Notes under the pieces: model-generated
Seen by the model: only the letters and a program-made list of their open reading frames with translations
Databases searched by the model: none
What the model was told of the DNA's origin: nothing
Source: Candidatus Kapaibacterium sp.
GTDB lineage: Bacteria; Bacteroidota; Ignavibacteria; Kapaibacteriales; UBA2268
Length of the DNA: 35,304 nt
Direction of reading: 5' to 3'
Assembly: GCA_027858275.1 (NCBI GenBank)
Contig: JAQIDA010000101.1
Coordinates: forward strand, 1-35,304
Shown here: in pieces, positions 30,042 through 35,304 of the stretch
Layout: each line of letters begins with the position of its first letter
Numbering within the stretch: the stretch's first letter is position 1
Made by a program: the position numbers and the translations under genes

Positions 30042-32492
30042 TCAGGTCTCCTGTTCAGGCATAGAAATAGTTACGCTGACGGTAGTGCCGGCTCCGGGTG
30101 AACCGATAATCTTGACATCTCCCCCTATTGACTTGGCGCGTTCTCTGATGCCTGCAAGGCCGAGAGATTTGTGTGCTTTTAATTGAGAGCCTGTGATTCC
30201 CACTCCGTTGTCAGCAATTATGAGTTCAACTATATTATCTTTTTTTATCAAACTGACGTCAACTCTCGAAGCTTTAGCGTGACGAGTAATGTTTGTCAAC
30301 GTCTCCTGCAATATACGAAACATTGCGGTAGCATAAGGGTCTTTAAATTTCATGTCGTCCGGTTCGATCCGAAGTTTGCATCGTACAGCGGTGCGTTTTT
30401 GGAATTCGTTGCTTTGCCATTCTATAGCCGCTATTAATCCAAAATGATCCAAAATAGACGGGCGCAATTGAGTAGAAATTGATCTTACTTTATGAATAGT
30501 CAAATCAATCAGATCCGCCATAGTTTTTGTCTTTTCAGTCAATATTTTCTCTTTGATATTCATCTTGCCGCTTAGCCAGACAAGATCAAGTTTCAGAGCT
30601 GTCAGAGCATAGCCGAGTTCGTCATGAATTTCGAAGGCTATAGCCTTTCGCTCTTCTTCACGGGCTGTTTGAAGATGCACGGCAAGGTTACGCATTTGTT
30701 CACGAGATTCTTTCAAGTCGTTTTCGTTCTGTTTACGAACTGTAATATTACGAATAATCGCTATCAGACCGAGAATTTTGTTTTTATCATTGACCAATGA
30801 GGCAATTGCGATTTCTGCCGGAATTTCTTCTTTAGTTTTTAGTTGGGCAACTATTTCAGTAGGTTTAATACTTCCTCGTTTAAGCACTTTTCTCATAAGT
30901 CCGAATGCAAGTCCGGCTTGTTCCGAGTCAGCTAAAAATTCTGTCAGTGCTTTGCCTTGAATCTCTGTCTTGCTATACCCAAACAAATTCGCAAAAGCTT
31001 CATTAACTTCAATTATTTCGCCGTTCCCGTCAGTCAGGACAATTCCGTCAGGGGCAGTTTCAACAAGAGTCCTAAATTTCTCTTCGCTTTTCTTTAAGTT
31101 CTCCTGAGCATTGCGGCTTTCGCTGATATCTTCAAAGATACAAACGATTTCTCCGGTCGGAAGTTTGTGAATATGATTTTCACGCCAAATAACGGTTTGA
31201 CCGTCTTCTTTGATAGTAATTAACTTGTTTGCCGGAGTGTTCGTTTCGTAAACTTGTTTGAATATTTCGAGAAGCTGCGGGGTATGCAGCATCGAAATAG
31301 GATCACTCAATCTGCACCCAATTATTTTTTCTTGGCTGATATTATCAATAATTTCAGCGGCATGATTGAATTTTTTAAGAACGAAATCTTTGCCGTTGTT
31401 TATTGAAGAATAAATTGCGGCACCGCTTCTCATTTTTTCAAATAATTCACGAAACATATTTTCGCTTTCGGCAAGAGCTTTCTCAGCGATGCGCCGTTCA
31501 GTTATATCTCTCTCAATCGCAGAAACCCCAATTTTTTTTCCGGTGGCATCAACGAAAGGACACAATGTTACTGATACATCTATTAGTGTTCCGTCTTTTC
31601 GTTCTCTTACAGCGTCGAAGCGTGATATAGTCTGAGTTCTGATTACTTTTTCGATGATTTCTTGGAGTTCGACTCGGTTGTCAAACGGAACAAAATTATT
31701 GCAACTTTTACCCGAAATATCCGCGTCGCTAAAGCCGTAAGTACGTTCAGCGCCGAGGTTCCAACTCAGAATTGTGCCTTTGAAATCCATACCGTAAATG
31801 GCATCATCGCTTGATTCAACAATTGAGGCCAAGAGATTTGAAGTGTGACCGAGGCGCATTCTTTCGGTAATATCCCTGGCAATAGCTATCGCTCCAAAAA
31901 TAATCCCGTTGTTATTACGCAAAGGTATGCCGATACCTTCCCAGTAGCTGCCGTATTGATCAGACAGAGTTGTTGATTGATATTTGATACCTTTTTCAAT
32001 CACTCCTGTGGTCAAAGCCGCATTTGAGTATGGGGTGATAACATTTTCGCCGATACTCTCGAAAGCATTGTTGCAAAGTCTGCCGATTGCATGATTATCG
32101 AAACTGAGAGCTGCCTTGTTCGCCCAAAGTATGCGCATATTTGTATCGACTTGGAGAATCATATCCGGCACACCGTCGAGAACAGCCTTGAGCTCAGCAG
32201 TGCTCTTTTGCATTTTGCGTTCAGCCTGCCTCAGTTTCAAGGATATAGTGCTTAGCTCTTGCACTCGGCGGACGGAAAAAACAAGGATAAAGACAAGAAA
32301 CACTGACAGAAAGACAATTATTCCTGCCGGTATGCTGACATTGGACAGATCTACGTTGATACTGAATATCACATATTTGTCGGCAACAGCCAATATCAGG
32401 ATAGTCAACAAACTCATCACAGAAATGATGATTATATCTTGAGTAATGCGGTTGCTGCTTCTGAATCTGCCTTGTTCTTTTTGCTTATCCAT
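30042..32492 (-). CDS. Membrane sensor histidine kinase with four PAS domains (HisKA_3 type)
   Basis: 816 residues, ATG at 32490-32492. Two membrane helices (about 19-42 and 54-74) flank a short periplasmic loop of about ten residues, so sensing is probably cytoplasmic or within the membrane. Four PAS/PAC units follow: about 97-212, 217-335, 345-460 and 468-588, each closing with 'ARDITER', 'ERDITER', 'FEDISES' or 'IRNITVRK'. The HisKA_3 dimerisation domain has phosphoacceptor His623 ('AFEIHDELGYALTALKLDL'), as in NarX/DegS-type kinases. The HATPase_c domain has the N box around N734 ('LQETLTNITRHA'), D761 in 'DNGVGI', 'GLAGIRERA' and 'GAGTTV'. All catalytic motifs look intact. The response regulator follows in the same operon. 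PAS domains may bind haem, flavin or small ligands; no such site can be named from sequence alone. Confidence 0.95.
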   Translation of the reverse strand: MDKQKEQGRFRSSNRITQDIIIISVMSLLTILILAVADKYVIFSINVDLSNVSIPAGIIVFLSVFLVFILVFSVRRVQELSTISLKLRQAERKMQKSTAELKAVLDGVPDMILQVDTNMRILWANKAALSFDNHAIGRLCNNAFESIGENVITPYSNAALTTGVIEKGIKYQSTTLSDQYGSYWEGIGIPLRNNNGIIFGAIAIARDITERMRLGHTSNLLASIVESSDDAIYGMDFKGTILSWNLGAERTYGFSDADISGKSCNNFVPFDNRVELQEIIEKVIRTQTISRFDAVRERKDGTLIDVSVTLCPFVDATGKKIGVSAIERDITERRIAEKALAESENMFRELFEKMRSGAAIYSSINNGKDFVLKKFNHAAEIIDNISQEKIIGCRLSDPISMLHTPQLLEIFKQVYETNTPANKLITIKEDGQTVIWRENHIHKLPTGEIVCIFEDISESRNAQENLKKSEEKFRTLVETAPDGIVLTDGNGEIIEVNEAFANLFGYSKTEIQGKALTEFLADSEQAGLAFGLMRKVLKRGSIKPTEIVAQLKTKEEIPAEIAIASLVNDKNKILGLIAIIRNITVRKQNENDLKESREQMRNLAVHLQTAREEERKAIAFEIHDELGYALTALKLDLVWLSGKMNIKEKILTEKTKTMADLIDLTIHKVRSISTQLRPSILDHFGLIAAIEWQSNEFQKRTAVRCKLRIEPDDMKFKDPYATAMFRILQETLTNITRHAKASRVDVSLIKKDNIVELIIADNGVGITGSQLKAHKSLGLAGIRERAKSIGGDVKIIGSPGAGTTVSVTISMPEQET

Positions 32493-32824
32493 TAATCACT
32501 GATTCTTTCATCTATTGAGATTGAAACCAATCTGTTTGTTTGGCCCAAAATATATTTTCGGATTAAGTTATAACATCTAATTATAATAATAACAAAAAAA
32601 ACACAAATTTGTGCGAATTTCTGAAGTTTAGCTGAAAATTGTTTGAAATTATCGGCTGAGATTCTGACCGTGAAGTGCTTTATACCGGCAGAAAATTCAG
32701 TTCTCACTAATTTTTCAAACTTTGTACCCTAATTGTCCGTCTACTTGTCATTATTATAGTGCCGAGACAATATTCATAATTATCGGCAGTATTTGTGATT
32801 CAACAGCAACCAACGGAGAGAATA
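32493..32824. promoter_or_regulatory. Divergent intergenic region between kinase and peptidase genes
   Basis: This 332-base AT-rich spacer must hold the promoters for both the leftward two-component operon and the rightward peptidase gene. I cannot place a reliable -10/-35 or Bacteroidota-type promoter. One small inverted repeat, GCCGA (32761-32765) with TCGGC (32783-32787), lies 38 bases before the peptidase start. GGAGAG at 32815-32820 is the peptidase's ribosome-binding site. Confidence 0.45.
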
Positions 32825-35304
32825 GTGAAATTATTTATAACGACAATCATTTTTGCCATGCTTGCAACTTTAAGCACTCAGGCACAGTATATACCGCATC
32901 CTTATAACTTAGATTTTGAACGCGGTAATCCCGGCACATTGCCAGAAGGTTGGTCCGTCGAGCCGACCAGCGCGAAGAAAGGATACAAAGCAACGGTCAG
33001 TAATCAGGAATTTAAAACCGGCACTCAGTCTCTGGAGTTTAGCTATTTGGAAGACGAAGATGATCTGACAGGATCGATGTTCCAACGAATTGACGCCAAG
33101 CAATATCGCGGCAAAACAATTGTGTTCCGTGCTGCTGTCAAGGCTGACGTTTTCTCAAACGGCGGGCAGGCTTTTCTATATCTAATATCAGATATCCCCA
33201 AACGATACGGGGGAGAGCCGGATGAATTTACTTCTGAAGGGATTGTCGGAGATTGGGAATATTATCAAATAGTCTGCGAAATAAGTGCTGTCAGTGATTA
33301 TATTATTTTTGGCGCAGGACTGACCGGTGCAGGCAAGGTTTATATAGATGATATCAGTTTCGAAATAGATACAAAAGACAGTGAATCTTATTTCACGGCT
33401 CCTGAGCCGATCAGCAAACGAAGTATGGAAAACATTAGTGCCTTTGCAAAAATGGCAGGTTATGTGCGATATTTCTATCCCGGAACTGATGCGATAATTG
33501 ATTGGGATCGTTTCATTACAAACGGCATTGAATATGTCGAAGGTGCCAAAAACACTAAAAATCTTGCTAAAATCATGAACGATCTCTTTTGTCCGGTTGC
33601 TCCCGGCTTGGAAATATACAAGGGTAAACCGAAGAAAAAATCAAAGAAAGTAAATGTAAGACCAAAAGAAGCAGTAGGCGATTATGTACTTGCTTGTCGC
33701 CACGACGGCCCGGCTCTTGACGGAAATTACAAAGATTTTTCAAGCTCGATCATGAATCTCTATGAACCTACTAGATTGAGAGAAGGATCAGTAATTCAAA
33801 TCGCTTCAGGCGAAGAATTAGCAGGCAAAGATATCGTGCTTTCTGCTCGTATCTTGAATAAAACAGATGATGATCTCTCCAGCGAGCCGCAAATGTTTGT
33901 ACAAATCGACGGAGCAAAGGGAACCAAACCCGACCTGTATTTGTTGGAAACTAAGGTTGCAAAGTCAAGAAAATGGAAAACGTATTCTCTTGAAATAAAA
34001 GCAAGGGCAGACGCTCGAATAATTCGTACAGCTTTGGTTCTGGTTGGCGAAGGCAAGGCTCTTTTCGATGATGTCAAATTAACAATAAAAGCGGACTCTG
34101 TTGATAATAAAAATTATATAAGACATCAGGGTTTTGAGGAATACGAGCTCGGTTCGCTGACTTTGGGCTGGAAAATGCAAAATTCCGCGATTGCAGCGGG
34201 GTACAAAGCTGAAATCGTTCCAAAAGGCTACAGATCTAAAAAATGCTTGAGTATCTCAGCTTCAACTGAGAATAAAATCAAAGTTATCAAAAATAATGAA
34301 GTATACAGCCGAAAACTAAACGGCGGTATATCATTCAGCATGCCGCTGACATTGTATATGGACAGTGTCCGTACTTTGCCCTATCCGTACGGATGTGCTG
34401 AACTTCAGAATGTTAAGCCGAAAGATTTTGTTATGTCCGGCAGCGATCGTTCCTCACGATTGGCAATTGTAGCAATTGTTTGGAATCTGTTCAAGCACTT
34501 CGGTCTCAATGACAACAAAGCAAAAGTATGGGACAGGGCTCTTAAATATGCTTTGCAGGATGCAGCTATATGCAAAAATGACGATCAGTTCTTGGAAATT
34601 CTCGAATTGCTGACTGTTGAAGTCAATGACGGACAGTCCAGAGCATGGAAGAGCAAGGATCGAGTGCTGTTTTCATATCCTTTCAATTGGATATATCTTG
34701 ATAAAAAAGTATACATCAACAAAACCGCTGCAGATTTCACTGAGTTTTCTCCCGGCGACCAAGTATTATCAATCGACGGTATTTCAGTTAAAAGCGCGCT
34801 CAAAGAGTTTTCCGCATCTGTGTCTGCTGTCAGAACCGCAACTCGCTACAAGGCAACACTTGAAAAAATAAGACTCGGAAATAAAGGCGACGAAATAAAA
34901 TTGAAAATCAGAACTACATCCGGTAAAACTAAAAAAGTAACAGTCCGGAGAACATATCCGCCGGCTGATCTTGTGCCGTTCAAATATGACAGATTCTCGG
35001 AAAAAGCGCCGGGTATATTTTATGCTAATCTGACACAGATGAATGATCGAGGAATCAAATTAATAGTAAAAGATCTTGTTGACGCTAAGGGGATTATCTT
35101 TGATTTAAGAGGCAGTTCTCGTGTCAGTCCCGAATTCCTCGGACTCTTCGCTGATGAATCTTTAGACGGCCCGGAAATCAGTATTCCGATTTATATGATG
35201 CCGGATCACAACATGATTTCATATAAAACTATTAATAAACTGATCAGTGCGAAAAATCCAAAATTAGATATTAAAGTTGTATTTCTCGCTGATGAAAATA
35301 CAAT
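32825..35304 (+). CDS. S41-family (C-terminal processing/tricorn-like) peptidase, 3' partial
   Basis: The frame opens at GTG 32825, four bases after a GGAGAG SD, and runs off the window end (826 complete codons). The signal peptide is cleaved near A20 (TQA|Q). An N-terminal jelly-roll/carbohydrate-binding-like domain starts 'YNLDFERGNPGTLPEGW' and ends 'KVYIDDISFEI'. Next is a helical region with 'AFAKMAGYVRYFYPG...IDWDRFI', the motif common to Bacteroidota S41 peptidases. A second beta domain follows, then a third GW-type stretch and 'SRLAIVAIVWNLFKHFG'. A PDZ-like segment comes next ('GDQVLSIDGISVKSALKEF'), and the start of the S41 core ('GIFYANLTQM...AKGIIFDLRG') lies close to the end. The catalytic Ser and Lys would be beyond the window, so activity cannot be judged. 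Expected in the periplasm or outside the cell. Confidence 0.88.
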   Translation, partial: MKLFITTIIFAMLATLSTQAQYIPHPYNLDFERGNPGTLPEGWSVEPTSAKKGYKATVSNQEFKTGTQSLEFSYLEDEDDLTGSMFQRIDAKQYRGKTIVFRAAVKADVFSNGGQAFLYLISDIPKRYGGEPDEFTSEGIVGDWEYYQIVCEISAVSDYIIFGAGLTGAGKVYIDDISFEIDTKDSESYFTAPEPISKRSMENISAFAKMAGYVRYFYPGTDAIIDWDRFITNGIEYVEGAKNTKNLAKIMNDLFCPVAPGLEIYKGKPKKKSKKVNVRPKEAVGDYVLACRHDGPALDGNYKDFSSSIMNLYEPTRLREGSVIQIASGEELAGKDIVLSARILNKTDDDLSSEPQMFVQIDGAKGTKPDLYLLETKVAKSRKWKTYSLEIKARADARIIRTALVLVGEGKALFDDVKLTIKADSVDNKNYIRHQGFEEYELGSLTLGWKMQNSAIAAGYKAEIVPKGYRSKKCLSISASTENKIKVIKNNEVYSRKLNGGISFSMPLTLYMDSVRTLPYPYGCAELQNVKPKDFVMSGSDRSSRLAIVAIVWNLFKHFGLNDNKAKVWDRALKYALQDAAICKNDDQFLEILELLTVEVNDGQSRAWKSKDRVLFSYPFNWIYLDKKVYINKTAADFTEFSPGDQVLSIDGISVKSALKEFSASVSAVRTATRYKATLEKIRLGNKGDEIKLKIRTTSGKTKKVTVRRTYPPADLVPFKYDRFSEKAPGIFYANLTQMNDRGIKLIVKDLVDAKGIIFDLRGSSRVSPEFLGLFADESLDGPEISIPIYMMPDHNMISYKTINKLISAKNPKLDIKVVFLADENT

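Overview
The window fits a Bacteroidota/FCB-type bacterium that uses the type IX secretion system (T9SS). Three exported proteins end in a type A T9SS C-terminal sorting domain. CotH/lamin-tail, dockerin-like and G8-like 'G-x-W...W' modules are abundant, and seven genes begin with clear Sec signal peptides. Several genes also have readable Shine-Dalgarno sequences (AGAAGGA before 4321, AGAAAGGA before 9219, GGAGAG before 32825), which classical Bacteroidetes mostly lack. This makes me lean to the Ignavibacteria/Kapabacteria side of the group; that placement is inference, and no rRNA or marker gene is present to settle it.

Layout. (1) 1-3101: the 3' part of a CotH-kinase/lamin-tail protein with a T9SS sorting domain. 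(2) 3102-4320: a small YbjQ/UPF0145 gene set in a repeat-rich stretch, followed by a structured leader-like region with a terminator-like hairpin. (3) 4321-27009: six co-directional genes for exported proteins, with 3-216 base gaps. They encode an 841-aa Gly/Ala/Thr-rich protein, a 686-aa protein with a dockerin-like C-terminus, a 432-aa T9SS protein, a seven-bladed WD40 propeller with a T9SS tail, a 943-aa tail-fibre-like repeat protein and a 3877-aa giant with seven copies of a large module. A strong terminator (27039-27074) closes the block. (4) 27049-28536, minus strand: an NTF2/SnoaL-like lipoprotein and an EamA/DMT permease. (5) 28537-29403: a gene-free stretch with several predicted hairpins. 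(6) 29404-32492, minus strand: a NarL-type response regulator and its four-PAS sensor histidine kinase in one operon. (7) 32825 to the end, plus strand: the 5' part of an S41-type peptidase, divergent from the kinase.

The 22.7 kb block (3) is the notable part. It looks like one co-expressed set of envelope or extracellular proteins, whose products share module types (the W-motif in the first and last genes, and dockerin-like and possibly cohesin-like domains in genes two and three). Its function is not known to me; adhesion, a surface coat or a gliding/attachment structure are guesses. Only two of the six carry a recognisable T9SS type A tail. The two that share the W-motif end instead in a short hydrophobic strand closing with Gly-Glu. 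No tRNA, rRNA, CRISPR array, transposase or integrase was seen.
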